This document shows positions 26,073 to 32,960 of a stretch of DNA of 37,552 nucleotides, piece after piece. Both the position numbers and the translations under genes were made by a program. Source of the stretch: CAZYBC01 sp964645645 (GTDB lineage: Bacteria > Patescibacteriota > Microgenomatia > UBA1400 > PJMF01); assembly GCA_964645645.1 (NCBI GenBank), contig CAZYBC010000011.1, positions 1 through 37,552 of the forward strand, given 5' to 3'. The first letter of the stretch is position 1; every line of letters starts with the position of its first letter. The notes beneath the pieces are model-generated. The model saw nothing but the letters and a program-made list of their open reading frames with translations. It did no database searches and was not told the DNA's origin.

Positions 26073-26398
26073 AATTTAAAGTAGGTGATAAAGTTTTAGT
26101 TACAGCCGGTAAAGATAAAGGCAAAAAAAGCACAATTCTTAAGGTTTTACCAAAGTCAGGTAAAGCTGTAGTTAAAGATATTAATCTTTATACTCGTCAT
26201 GTTAAGCCTTATGGAGAACGTGCCGGTGAAAAAATTAGAAAAGAAAGAGCTTTAAATTTGGCCAAAATTGCGATTTTAAATGATAAAGATCAAGCCGACA
26301 GAATTAAAATTAAAGTGTTAAAAAACGGTAAGAAAGAAAGAGTTTTCGCTAAAACTGGTAAAAGTTTGCCAGTTAATAATAACGAAACTAAAAAATAG
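26069..26398 (+). CDS. rplX: Ribosomal protein L24
   Basis: 50S assembly initiator with an N-terminal KOW motif (KFKVGDKVLVTAGKDKGKKSTILKV, residues 2-26). The DINLYTRHVKPYGERAGEKIRKERAL segment also fits the family. 109 aa, near normal. The 4-nt ATGA overlap with rplN and the GGAGG just upstream show tight coupling. Confidence 0.97.
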   Translation: MKFKVGDKVLVTAGKDKGKKSTILKVLPKSGKAVVKDINLYTRHVKPYGERAGEKIRKERALNLAKIAILNDKDQADRIKIKVLKNGKKERVFAKTGKSLPVNNNETKK

Positions 26399-26404
26399 GA
26401 CAAC

Positions 26405-26968
26405 ATGAATAGATTACAAACTAAATACCAGCAGGAAATTGTTCCAGCTTTAGCTAAAAAATTTGAATTAACTAATGTTTTTCAAATCCCAAAAATTACT
26501 AAAGTTGTAGTTCATATGGGTGTAGCTAATCCACAAGATCCTAAGGCAAGACAAAAAGCCATTGAAAATATTGTTGAACAATTTAAAGTTATCACTGGTC
26601 AAACTCCAATGGTCACTAAAGCTCGTAAAGCCATTTCTACCTTTAAATTAAGAGCAGGAGATCCTTTAGGAGTCACTGTCACTCTACGTGGTGAAAAGAT
26701 GTGGCAATTTTTAGATAAATTGATCACTATTACTTTGCCTCGTGTCAAAGATTTTAGAGGTGTTTCTTTAACTGCTTTTGATGGTCAAGGTAATTATAGT
26801 TTAGGTTTAGAAGAACAAATTGTTTTTCCAGAGATAGATTATGATAAAATTGAATCCATTCGTGGTTTGCAAGTAAATATTACTACTAATATTAAGAATG
26901 ACGAGTATTCCAGAGAATTATTAAAATTACTCGGGATGCCTTTTGAAAAAAATCAAGACGAAAAATAA
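26405..26968 (+). CDS. rplE: Ribosomal protein L5
   Basis: 5S rRNA-binding protein of the central protuberance, contacting P-site tRNA. 187 aa, with YQQEIVPALAKKFELTNVFQIPKITKVVVHMGV, QTPMVTKARKAISTFKLRAGDPLGVTVTLRG and FPEIDYDKIESIRGLQVNI. Normal length. AGGA precedes the ATG by 5 nt. rpsN follows after 3 nt. Confidence 0.98.
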   Translation: MNRLQTKYQQEIVPALAKKFELTNVFQIPKITKVVVHMGVANPQDPKARQKAIENIVEQFKVITGQTPMVTKARKAISTFKLRAGDPLGVTVTLRGEKMWQFLDKLITITLPRVKDFRGVSLTAFDGQGNYSLGLEEQIVFPEIDYDKIESIRGLQVNITTNIKNDEYSRELLKLLGMPFEKNQDEK

Positions 26969-26971
26969 AAT

Positions 26972-27214
26972 ATGGCAAAAGTATCAAAAATTATACAATC
27001 AAAGAGACAATTAGCTCAAAGAGCCAAATATTGGCAACAAGTAGCCACTGACGGGATTCATAAAATTAATCGAGTCTCGACTAGAGGGAAAAACCGTTGT
27101 AGAATGACTGGTCGTCCTCATGGCTATATGCGTTACTTTGGTTTAAGCCGTATTACTTTTCGTGAACTTGCCGTTCGCGGAGAATTACCAGGAGTAGTAA
27201 AGGCTAGTAAATAA
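26972..27214 (+). CDS. rpsN: Ribosomal protein S14, zinc-less short form
   Basis: Small-subunit head protein, 80 aa. The C-terminal signature is RCRMTGRPHGYMRYFGLSRITFRELAVRGELPGVVKAS. Zinc-binding S14 (61 aa) has two CxxC pairs flanking this motif. Here only one Cys remains and the second pair reads SRIT, so zinc binding is lost. The protein is also shorter than the ~100-aa zinc-free E. coli form, so it is of intermediate size. It starts 3 nt after rplE with no Shine-Dalgarno sequence. Confidence 0.96.
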   Translation: MAKVSKIIQSKRQLAQRAKYWQQVATDGIHKINRVSTRGKNRCRMTGRPHGYMRYFGLSRITFRELAVRGELPGVVKASK

Positions 27215-27223
27215 AGGAATTTT

Positions 27224-27619
27224 ATGTTGATTACCGATCCAGTAGCTGACATGCTCATTAGAATCAAAAATGCAATTCTAGCCGGTAGAGCAGATTTAGT
27301 AATGCCTTCTACCAAACTTAAAGTTAATATTGCTAAATTATTAGTAGATAATAATTATTTAAAAAGTTATGAAGTTGTTGAAAAACAACCTCAATCAGAC
27401 TTGAAATTAGTTTTAAAATATCAAGATAAAACTAATGTTATTTCTGAAGTCAAACAAGTCTCTAAGCCAGGCAGAAGAATTTATGTTCCAGCCGGTAAAT
27501 TGCCTAGAGTTATGAATGGCTATGGAATTAGCATTGTTTCAACTAGCAAAGGTTTAGTTACTGACGCTCAAGCTAGAAAATTAAATGTCGGTGGCGAAGT
27601 CCTTTGTAAAATTTGGTAA
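27224..27619 (+). CDS. rpsH: Ribosomal protein S8
   Basis: Primary 16S-binding protein of the platform; in E. coli it is the spc-operon repressor. 131 aa, with TDPVADMLIRIKNAI at the start, KPGRRIYVPAGKLPRVMNGYGISIVSTSKGLVTD and a C-terminal GGEVLCKIW, all diagnostic. AAAGGAA sits before the ATG. Confidence 0.98.
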   Translation: MLITDPVADMLIRIKNAILAGRADLVMPSTKLKVNIAKLLVDNNYLKSYEVVEKQPQSDLKLVLKYQDKTNVISEVKQVSKPGRRIYVPAGKLPRVMNGYGISIVSTSKGLVTDAQARKLNVGGEVLCKIW

Positions 27620-27633
27620 ATAGGAATTAGAAC

Positions 27634-28170
27634 ATGTCAAGAATTGGAAAAAAACCAGTATCCATTGCTCCTCAGACTACTATTACAGTGGCTGATAATC
27701 AAGTAATGGTCAAAGGCCCCAAAGGTCAATTAAATTTAGATATACCAGCTAAAATTAAGGTAGAAGTTAAAGATAATCAAGTGATGGTATCCAGAGCTGA
27801 TGATCTTAAAGCTACTAAAGCTTTACACGGTTTAGTAAGAAGTTTAATTCAAAATTATATTATTGGGGTTACTGAAAGTTATAAAAAATCTTTAAAATTA
27901 CTTGGTACTGGGTATCGTGTTCAAGCCAAAGGAGCTAATTTAGTACTTTCTGTTGGATTTTCTCATCCAGTTGAAGTTAAAGCTCCAGAAGGAATTAAAT
28001 TAAGTGCCCAAGGAACTGATATTATTGTTATTGAAGGAATTGACAAACAATTAGTTGGCCAAGTGGCCGCAGATATTAGAGCTATTCGTCCTCCAGAACC
28101 ATATAAAGGTAAAGGGATTAGATACGAAGACGAAGTTGTGAAGCTTAAACCAGGAAAGGCTGCCGCATAA
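27634..28170 (+). CDS. rplF: Ribosomal protein L6
   Basis: 50S protein near the GTPase-associated centre. 178 aa with the duplicated L6 fold: the first repeat SRIGKKPVSIAPQTTITVADNQVMVKGPKGQL, the second VGFSHPVEVKAPEGIKLSAQGTDIIVIEGIDKQLVGQVAADIRAIRPPEPYKGKGIRYEDE. Normal length. AGGAA upstream. rplR follows after 2 nt. Confidence 0.98.
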   Translation: MSRIGKKPVSIAPQTTITVADNQVMVKGPKGQLNLDIPAKIKVEVKDNQVMVSRADDLKATKALHGLVRSLIQNYIIGVTESYKKSLKLLGTGYRVQAKGANLVLSVGFSHPVEVKAPEGIKLSAQGTDIIVIEGIDKQLVGQVAADIRAIRPPEPYKGKGIRYEDEVVKLKPGKAAA

Positions 28171-28172
28171 TC

Positions 28173-28532
28173 ATGCCAAAAATTAAACATAACTTAACTT
28201 TAAAACAAAAGAGAAAACTAAGAGTTAGAGCCAAATTATTTGGCACTACACAACGACCTCGTTTAACAGTCTTACGTAGCAATCAACATATTGCTTTACA
28301 GGTTGTTAATGATGAAATTGGTAAAACCTTAGTCTCAGCTAGTGATTTGGGTAAAGATACTAAAGTTAAAGGTACTAAAAGTGAAAAAGCTGTTAAAGTA
28401 TCTTTAGATTTAGCCAATCAACTCAAAGATAAAAAAATTACTAAATTAGTTTTTGATCGTAGCTATTATAAATATCACGGTAGAGTTAAAGCAGTTGCTG
28501 AAGCTTTACGTGAAGCAGGAATTGAAATTTAA
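28173..28532 (+). CDS. rplR: Ribosomal protein L18
   Basis: 5S rRNA-binding protein of the central protuberance, 119 aa. The basic N-terminus precedes RPRLTVLRSNQHIALQVVNDEIGKTLVSASD and the C-terminal FDRSYYKYHGRVKAVAEALREAGIEI, which is the family ending. It has no Shine-Dalgarno sequence and follows rplF by 2 nt. Confidence 0.97.
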   Translation: MPKIKHNLTLKQKRKLRVRAKLFGTTQRPRLTVLRSNQHIALQVVNDEIGKTLVSASDLGKDTKVKGTKSEKAVKVSLDLANQLKDKKITKLVFDRSYYKYHGRVKAVAEALREAGIEI

Positions 28533-28537
28533 TCAAC

Positions 28538-29194
28538 ATGTCAGGACAAACTAACTATAAAAATCAAGTTAAAGAGTTTGAAGAAAAAATGATCCAAATT
28601 TCCCGTGTGTCTAAAAAGACCAAAGGTGGAAATAAAATCGGTTTTTCAGTTTTAATGGTAGTAGGTGATAAAAAAGGTAAAGTTGGAGTTGGTTTAGGAA
28701 AAGCTGGCGATGTCGTTTCTGCCATGCAAAAAGGGATCAAAAAAGCTAAGAAAAAGATGATTGAAGTACCAATTGATGGGACTACGTTACCTTTTGCAAT
28801 TACTGTTAAAAAAGGTGCCGGTAAAGTTTTATTAAAACCAGCCCCTCGTGGTTCTGGAGTTATCGCTGGTGGCCCAGTTAGAGCTGTAGTTGAAGCAGCT
28901 GGTATTAGAGATATTTCTGCTAAAATTTTAGGCAGTAGTAATCAAACCTCTAGTGTTTATGCTACTTTTGAAGCTCTTAAACAAATTGAAAAACTTGTTA
29001 AAGTTAAAGGAATCAAATTACGTTCTCTTGCTCAAATTGAAGAAGAAGAGAGAAAGAAACGTGAAGAATTAGCTAAAAAGAAACATCAATCTGAAAAAAC
29101 TGAAACTGAAGCTAAAAAAGCTCCTGTTAAAAAAGACGCTCCTAAAATCGTCAAAAAAGATTCTAAAAAAGTAGTTAAAAAATCAAGTAAATAA
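28538..29194 (+). CDS. rpsE: Ribosomal protein S5, Lys-rich tail
   Basis: Small-subunit fidelity protein near the mRNA entry. The double-stranded RNA-binding-like N-domain has EEKMIQISRVSKKTKGGNKIGFSVLMVVGDKKGKVGVGLGKA. The C-domain has LLKPAPRGSGVIAGGPVRAVVEAAGIRDISAKILGSSN. Residues ~172-218 add a basic tail of K, E and A repeats, so the protein is ~50 aa longer than E. coli S5. Immediately after it the usual rpmD (L30) is missing and rplO follows after 12 nt. Confidence 0.97.
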   Translation: MSGQTNYKNQVKEFEEKMIQISRVSKKTKGGNKIGFSVLMVVGDKKGKVGVGLGKAGDVVSAMQKGIKKAKKKMIEVPIDGTTLPFAITVKKGAGKVLLKPAPRGSGVIAGGPVRAVVEAAGIRDISAKILGSSNQTSSVYATFEALKQIEKLVKVKGIKLRSLAQIEEEERKKREELAKKKHQSEKTETEAKKAPVKKDAPKIVKKDSKKVVKKSSK

Positions 29195-29206
29195 GAATTT
29201 TAAAAC

Positions 29207-29647
29207 ATGTCAATCTTAAGCAAACTTACTAGCATTACAACTAAAAAATCCAAAAGAGTGGGTAGAGGTTATGGTTCCGGTAAAGGTGGTCATACTTCTG
29301 GACGTGGCCAAAAAGGTCAAGGTTCTAGAACTGGTTTTAAAAATCCAGTTTGGTTTGAAGGTGGTCAATTACCTATAAGCAAAAGAATGCCAATGAACAG
29401 AGGTAAAGGTAGATTAAATGTGGTTAATCCTACAGCCGTGTTGTCTTTATCAGAATTAAGTAAAGTTAAAGCTGATGTAGTTACCTTAGAAACTCTAAAA
29501 TTAGAAAAAATGATTGATTCAGCATTTAGAAAAGCTAAAATCATTAACACTGGTACATTGACTAAAAAAGTAACAATCAAAGGTTTAGCTTGTACTGCCA
29601 ACGCCCAAAAAGCCATTGAAAAAGTTGGTGGTAGTGTGATAGCTTAA
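29207..29647 (+). CDS. rplO: Ribosomal protein L15
   Basis: Late-assembly 50S protein, 146 aa. The glycine-rich N-terminus (KRVGRGYGSGKGGHTSGRGQKGQGSR) and the GFEGGQ-type segment (VWFEGGQLPISKRMPMNRGKG) identify it. The C-terminal domain ends in AQKAIEKVGGSVI. Normal length. It directly follows rpsE without rpmD and precedes secY by 6 nt. Confidence 0.97.
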   Translation: MSILSKLTSITTKKSKRVGRGYGSGKGGHTSGRGQKGQGSRTGFKNPVWFEGGQLPISKRMPMNRGKGRLNVVNPTAVLSLSELSKVKADVVTLETLKLEKMIDSAFRKAKIINTGTLTKKVTIKGLACTANAQKAIEKVGGSVIA

Positions 29648-29653
29648 CTTATT

Positions 29654-30940
29654 GTGTTAAAAAAAATCAAACAAGTTCTAGTTAAACTTTTTTCAACAAA
29701 AGAACTAAAGAAGAAAATTTATTTTACCGCTTTAGTTTTTTTTGTCTTTAGACTTTTGGCTCATATTCCTTTGCCAGCGGTAGATGTTGCTAAATTAGCT
29801 TTGATTTTTGCCAACAGTCAATTTTTAAATCTTTTGAATATTTTTTCAGGCGGTACTCTTTCTCGTTTCAGCGTAGTGGCAGTGGGGATTAGCCCTTACA
29901 TCAGTGCTTCCATTGTCATGCAATTAGCTGGGATGATTTTTCCTAAAATTAAAGAAATGCAAAAAGAAGGTGAATCAGGAAGAGAACAACTTAATCAATA
30001 TACTAGACTTTTGACAGTGCCTTTTGCTATTTTTCAAAGCGTTTCAGTCATTGCCTTATTAAATTCACAAGGTTTATTAGTTTCCCATGATCTATTTACT
30101 CTCAGCACGACGGTTATTACCTTGGTAGCTGGCGCCATGATTTTAATGTGGTTGGGTGAATTAGTTGGTGAACGTGGTTTGGGTAATGGAATTTCTATGG
30201 TTATGTTAGCCGGAATTGTTAGCCAAGTTCCTACTGCTTTAGCTCAAACTTTTTCGATTGTAAATCAAGAACAATTATTAATTTTAGCAACTTTTGTTTT
30301 AGTTTTTTGTTTGGTCATTGCTTTAGTAGTCTTTATGAATGAAGCAGTCAGAAAAGTACAAATTCAATATGCTAAAAGAACTCGCGGTAGCAAAATTTAC
30401 GGTGGTCAAATTAGTCATTTGCCTATTAGAGTGAACATTGCTGGTGTGATGCCAATTATCTTTGCTTTGTCTATTATGTTAGTGCCAAATTTTATTGCTA
30501 AAATTATGACTGCATCTGGTAAAGATCAATTAGTTAGTATTGGAGAAAAAATTACGGTTTTATTTGATCAAAGTTCCATTTTATACATGTTATTATATTT
30601 TTTAATTGTTTTTGCCTTTACTTTTTTCTCAGCCATTATTTTTTTCAACGCTCAAGATTTAGCTGATGAATTAAAAAAAGGCGGTGCTTTTATTCAAGGT
30701 ATTCGGCCAGGTGGCCCTACTAAAAAATTTTTGGAATATGTTGTAATTAGAATTACTTTTGCAGGAGCGTTATTTTTAGGTTTAATTGCTCTCTTACCTA
30801 GCGTGGTACAAAATTTAACCGGTATTCAATCTTTAGCTGTGGGTGGAACTAGTGTTTTAATTGTGGTTAGCGTCATTTTAGAGGCTTCAAAACAGGTAGA
30901 AAGCATGACCGTTGGCCAAGATTACGATAGATATAGATAA
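29654..30940 (+). CDS. secY: Protein translocase subunit SecY
   Basis: Central channel of the Sec translocon in the membrane; about ten helices are expected for the family. The 428-aa protein has FRLLAHIPLPAVD in TM1, the plug region LNIFSGGTLSRFSVVAVGISPYISASIVMQL, the cytoplasmic loop RKVQIQYAKRT and the C-terminal GTSVLIVVSVILEASKQVESM. The start is GTG at 29654, since no ATG fits and the TTG two bases upstream runs into a stop. Its TAA is 1 nt before the first mrr-flanking hairpin. adk, its usual neighbour, is displaced by ~1.3 kb. Confidence 0.98.
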   Translation: MLKKIKQVLVKLFSTKELKKKIYFTALVFFVFRLLAHIPLPAVDVAKLALIFANSQFLNLLNIFSGGTLSRFSVVAVGISPYISASIVMQLAGMIFPKIKEMQKEGESGREQLNQYTRLLTVPFAIFQSVSVIALLNSQGLLVSHDLFTLSTTVITLVAGAMILMWLGELVGERGLGNGISMVMLAGIVSQVPTALAQTFSIVNQEQLLILATFVLVFCLVIALVVFMNEAVRKVQIQYAKRTRGSKIYGGQISHLPIRVNIAGVMPIIFALSIMLVPNFIAKIMTASGKDQLVSIGEKITVLFDQSSILYMLLYFLIVFAFTFFSAIIFFNAQDLADELKKGGAFIQGIRPGGPTKKFLEYVVIRITFAGALFLGLIALLPSVVQNLTGIQSLAVGGTSVLIVVSVILEASKQVESMTVGQDYDRYR

Positions 30941-30941
30941 G

Positions 30942-31012
30942 AAAAAATAAATATAATTTTTATAAACGCAATCGCTTCGCTCAAATGGTTTATAAAAATA
31001 TATTTGTTTTTT
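30942..31012 (+). repeat. Left flanking hairpin element (copy A)
   Basis: Arms 30942-30967 and 30988-31012 form a 25-bp stem with one bulged A (30955) and one T-G pair, closing a 20-nt loop GCAATCGCTTCGCTCAAATG. It begins 1 nt after the secY stop. The 3' arm ends in a T-rich run (31003-31013), so it could also act as terminator of the secY operon. An inverted copy lies past mrr at 32038-32107. Confidence 0.88.
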
Positions 31013-31053
31013 TAGTTTCTTTTTCATTTAAAAAAAACTTTAATTATTCTAAA

Positions 31054-31059
31054 TTTAAT
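31054..31059 (+). promoter_or_regulatory. Possible -10 box of mrr
   Basis: TTTAAT ends 9 nt before the mrr ATG, the same near-leaderless geometry as at alaS. No -35 is visible in the A-rich stretch upstream. Confidence 0.3.
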
Positions 31060-31068
31060 ACTCTTTTT

Positions 31069-31965
31069 ATGCCAATTCCTAAATTTCATCAAACATTTTT
31101 AGCAATACTTAAAGCATTAGATGATGGGAGTGAACAAAAAACATCAGATTTACCAGATAGGATTTTAGATAAAGGATATTTAAAATTAACAAGAGAAGAA
31201 ACTTCAGAGCGTTTAGATAGTGGTGATTTGAGATATCACAATCGAATTTTTTGGGCAGTGAGTTATTTGAGTCAGGGAAAATTTGTTGAAAGACCAGCAA
31301 GAGGAGTAGTTAAAATTACTAAAAAAGGTTTAGCTTTCTTGGATAGTAATCCAAAAGAATTTACTTTAAAAATGTTAGAAGCAGATAGTGATTTTAAAGA
31401 TTATATACCAGTTAAAACAAAAAAATATGAATTAGGTAATGATGTTAATACCGGAGATATGACTCCAGAAGATTTAATTGAAAAAGGATTTTTAAAACTT
31501 AAAAATGCTCTAAAAAATAACTTACTTGAAAAATTATATGCTAGTAACCCTTACTATTTTGAGAAAATTGTTTTAGTTCTTTTTAAAAAAATGGGTTATG
31601 GAGATTTTAAAGAAACAAAAAAGTCTGGCGATGGTGGAATTGATGGAATTATTAATCAGGATCAATTAGGTCTTGATAAGATTTATATTCAATCTAAACG
31701 TTATGCTCTAGATAACAAAGTAAGAGAACCTCAAATACGCAACTTTATTGGAGCAATGAGTAGTGATGTTAGCAAAGGAATTTTTGTAACAACTTCATCT
31801 TTTGAGCAGTCAGCAATTCAGAAAGCAAAAGCTGCTACTCATAAGATTGTCCTTATAGATGGAGCTCAATTAGTTGAATTAATGATTAAATATGGTGTTG
31901 GTGTTCAGATAAAAGATACTTATCAGGTTAAAGAAATTGATGAGGATTTTTTTGAACTTAGTTAA
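31069..31965 (+). CDS. mrr: Mrr-family restriction endonuclease
   Basis: A 298-aa type IV-like restriction enzyme. Residues ~1-90 match the Mrr N-terminal winged-helix domain (PIPKFHQTFLAILKAL, ITKKGLAFL). The C-terminal nuclease domain has E165 in FEKIVLVLFKKMGYG, D188-GGI-D192-G, and Q208-S-K210 in IYIQSKRY, a PD-(D/E)xK active site of the Q-x-K variant, then GAMSSDVSKGIFVTTSSF. All key residues are present, so it is probably active against modified foreign DNA. I chose ATG 31069; an ATG at 30985 would begin inside hairpin A and add a hydrophobic, non-family leader. No methyltransferase is nearby, as expected for a modification-dependent enzyme. It interrupts the secY-adk order. Confidence 0.92.
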   Translation: MPIPKFHQTFLAILKALDDGSEQKTSDLPDRILDKGYLKLTREETSERLDSGDLRYHNRIFWAVSYLSQGKFVERPARGVVKITKKGLAFLDSNPKEFTLKMLEADSDFKDYIPVKTKKYELGNDVNTGDMTPEDLIEKGFLKLKNALKNNLLEKLYASNPYYFEKIVLVLFKKMGYGDFKETKKSGDGGIDGIINQDQLGLDKIYIQSKRYALDNKVREPQIRNFIGAMSSDVSKGIFVTTSSFEQSAIQKAKAATHKIVLIDGAQLVELMIKYGVGVQIKDTYQVKEIDEDFFELS

Positions 31966-32037
31966 CTTAGTTATAAAATTACATTTATTTTTTTTCGTTA
32001 ATAATTTTTAATTCATGTTTTTAAATCATTCTATTGA

Positions 32038-32107
32038 TAAAAGTAAATATACCTTTGGAAACCATTTGAGCAAAGCGATTGCGTTTTCAAAGGTATATTT
32101 ACTTTTA
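32038..32107 (-). repeat. Right flanking hairpin element (copy B, inverted)
   Basis: Arms 32038-32062 and 32083-32107 form an unbroken 25-bp stem with one G-T pair. Read on the minus strand, the 20-nt loop is GCAATCGCTTTGCTCAAATG, one base different from copy A. Five stem pairs differ from copy A by compensatory changes. It ends 25 nt before the adk -10 box. The rest of 31966-32037 is AT-rich with nothing recognisable. Confidence 0.88.
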
Positions 32108-32132
32108 ATCTGGCTTTTCCATTTTTTTAATA

Positions 32133-32138
32133 TATAAT
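32133..32138 (+). promoter_or_regulatory. -10 box of adk
   Basis: A perfect TATAAT just downstream of hairpin B. The -35 position (~32110) shows no good match. The start would be at ~32145, giving a ~95-nt leader that contains a terminator-like hairpin. The promoter gives adk independence from the interrupted secY operon. Confidence 0.65.
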
Positions 32139-32164
32139 AGTTCGGTAACAATTATTTCAAGAAT

Positions 32165-32197
32165 AAACAATGTTACGACATTGTTTTTCTTTTTTTT
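32165..32197 (+). terminator. Terminator/attenuator hairpin in the adk leader
   Basis: AAACAATG (32165-32172) pairs perfectly with CATTGTTT (32179-32186) around a TTACGA loop, followed by a T-rich tract (TTCTTTTTTTT). It lies ~20 nt after the predicted transcription start and before the gene, so it looks like an attenuator rather than an end-of-operon terminator. Confidence 0.65.
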
Positions 32198-32239
32198 GGG
32201 CCTAAAATGCAAGAGACCAAAAAACAAGCAGGAAACATC

Positions 32240-32779
32240 ATGAAAATTGTTTTAATCGGCATTCAAGGTGCTGGTAAATCTACTCAAGGAAATATGCTCT
32301 CAGAAGAATTGGGAGTACCTTATCTTTCTTCAGGTCATATTTTCCGTCAAATGGCCAAAAGTAAATCAAAATTAGGTCGTTATCTCAAAGAAACTCTTAA
32401 TGCCGGTGCCTTAGTTCCAGATGAAACTACTGTGGAAATTGTCATGCAATATCTTAAGAGAAAAGAATATGAAAATGGGTTTATTTTAGATGGATTTCCT
32501 AGAACTGTTGCTCAAGCTGAAGTTTTTAGCAATGGTGAATTAGTTATTCTTTTAAAAGTTGATGACAAAGAAGCTTTATGGAGAATCTCAGGTAGAGTTA
32601 GCGATCGTGAGGATGAGACCTTACAAGCTATTCGTAAAAGAATAGAGCTGTTTCATGAAAAAACTGAGCCAGTTTTGGATTATTATCGAGAAAGAGGTAA
32701 ATTAATTGAAGTCAATGGTGAACAAGATATCAATGCTGTTTTTAAAGATGTGATGAAAGCTTTAAAAAAATATCGTTAA
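32240..32779 (+). CDS. adk: Adenylate kinase, short-LID form
   Basis: Interconverts ATP + AMP and 2 ADP. The 179-aa protein has the P-loop G7-IQGAGKS-T15, the AMP-binding segment YLSSGHIFRQM and D84-GFPRT. The ATP LID after VDDKEALWRISGR is only a few residues long, with no zinc Cys, as in short-type adenylate or UMP/CMP-like kinases. The P-loop has GKST where most bacterial Adk read GKGT. I chose ATG 32240, which has AGGAA 5 nt upstream; an in-frame ATG at 32207 would add 11 residues and lacks a Shine-Dalgarno sequence. Its position near infA/rpmJ fits the usual spc-alpha junction. A substrate preference other than AMP cannot be excluded. Confidence 0.92.
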   Translation: MKIVLIGIQGAGKSTQGNMLSEELGVPYLSSGHIFRQMAKSKSKLGRYLKETLNAGALVPDETTVEIVMQYLKRKEYENGFILDGFPRTVAQAEVFSNGELVILLKVDDKEALWRISGRVSDREDETLQAIRKRIELFHEKTEPVLDYYRERGKLIEVNGEQDINAVFKDVMKALKKYR

Positions 32780-32808
32780 AAGGTTAAACTTAAAATCCAA
32801 AAAAAAAG

Positions 32809-32839
32809 AAGGCTAATTAACTAAAAACTAGCCTTTGTT
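32809..32839 (+). terminator. Hairpin after adk
   Basis: AAGGCTA (32809-32815) pairs with TAGCCTT (32829-32835) over a 13-nt loop, followed by TGTTT. The stem has 7 bp and a short T-tract, so it is probably a weak terminator. Confidence 0.45.
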
Positions 32840-32876
32840 TAACTTGGTTTAAACCCTTTTAAAATATTTTCTTTTC

Positions 32877-32885
32877 TGATATAAT
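32877..32885 (+). promoter_or_regulatory. Extended -10 promoter of infA
   Basis: TGATATAAT is a perfect extended -10 (TG-n-TATAAT). The start would be at ~32892. The ~69-nt leader carries an AAGGAG (32935-32940) located 20 nt upstream of the infA ATG, farther than usual. Confidence 0.7.
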
Positions 32886-32960
32886 CGCTAAGTTATTAGC
32901 ACATTTGGTAGTTAAAGTTAAAAAAGCGCTCTATAAGGAGCCTGCCAAGCAAAAAACATT

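Larger units (their letters stand above)
30942..32107. mobile_element. Putative mrr cassette bounded by inverted hairpins
   Basis: A 1.17-kb insert between secY and adk contains only an mrr gene, with a ~70-nt hairpin element at each end in opposite orientation. No transposase or integrase is present and no target-site duplication is evident. It looks like an accessory cassette placed in a core operon. The mobility mechanism is unknown; mobility itself is inferred from the inverted ends and the unusual location. Confidence 0.5.

Noticed and set aside
30985..31068. Upstream ATG giving mrr an extra 28 residues
   Set aside because: The ATG lies in the loop of hairpin A, and the added residues are hydrophobic/basic and unlike Mrr proteins. 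ATG 31069 gives the family N-terminus PIPKFHQTFLAIL.
30942..32107. CRISPR array or IS200/IS605-type element
   Set aside because: There are only two repeat copies, inverted, with no spacers, cas genes, transposase or guide-like ends.
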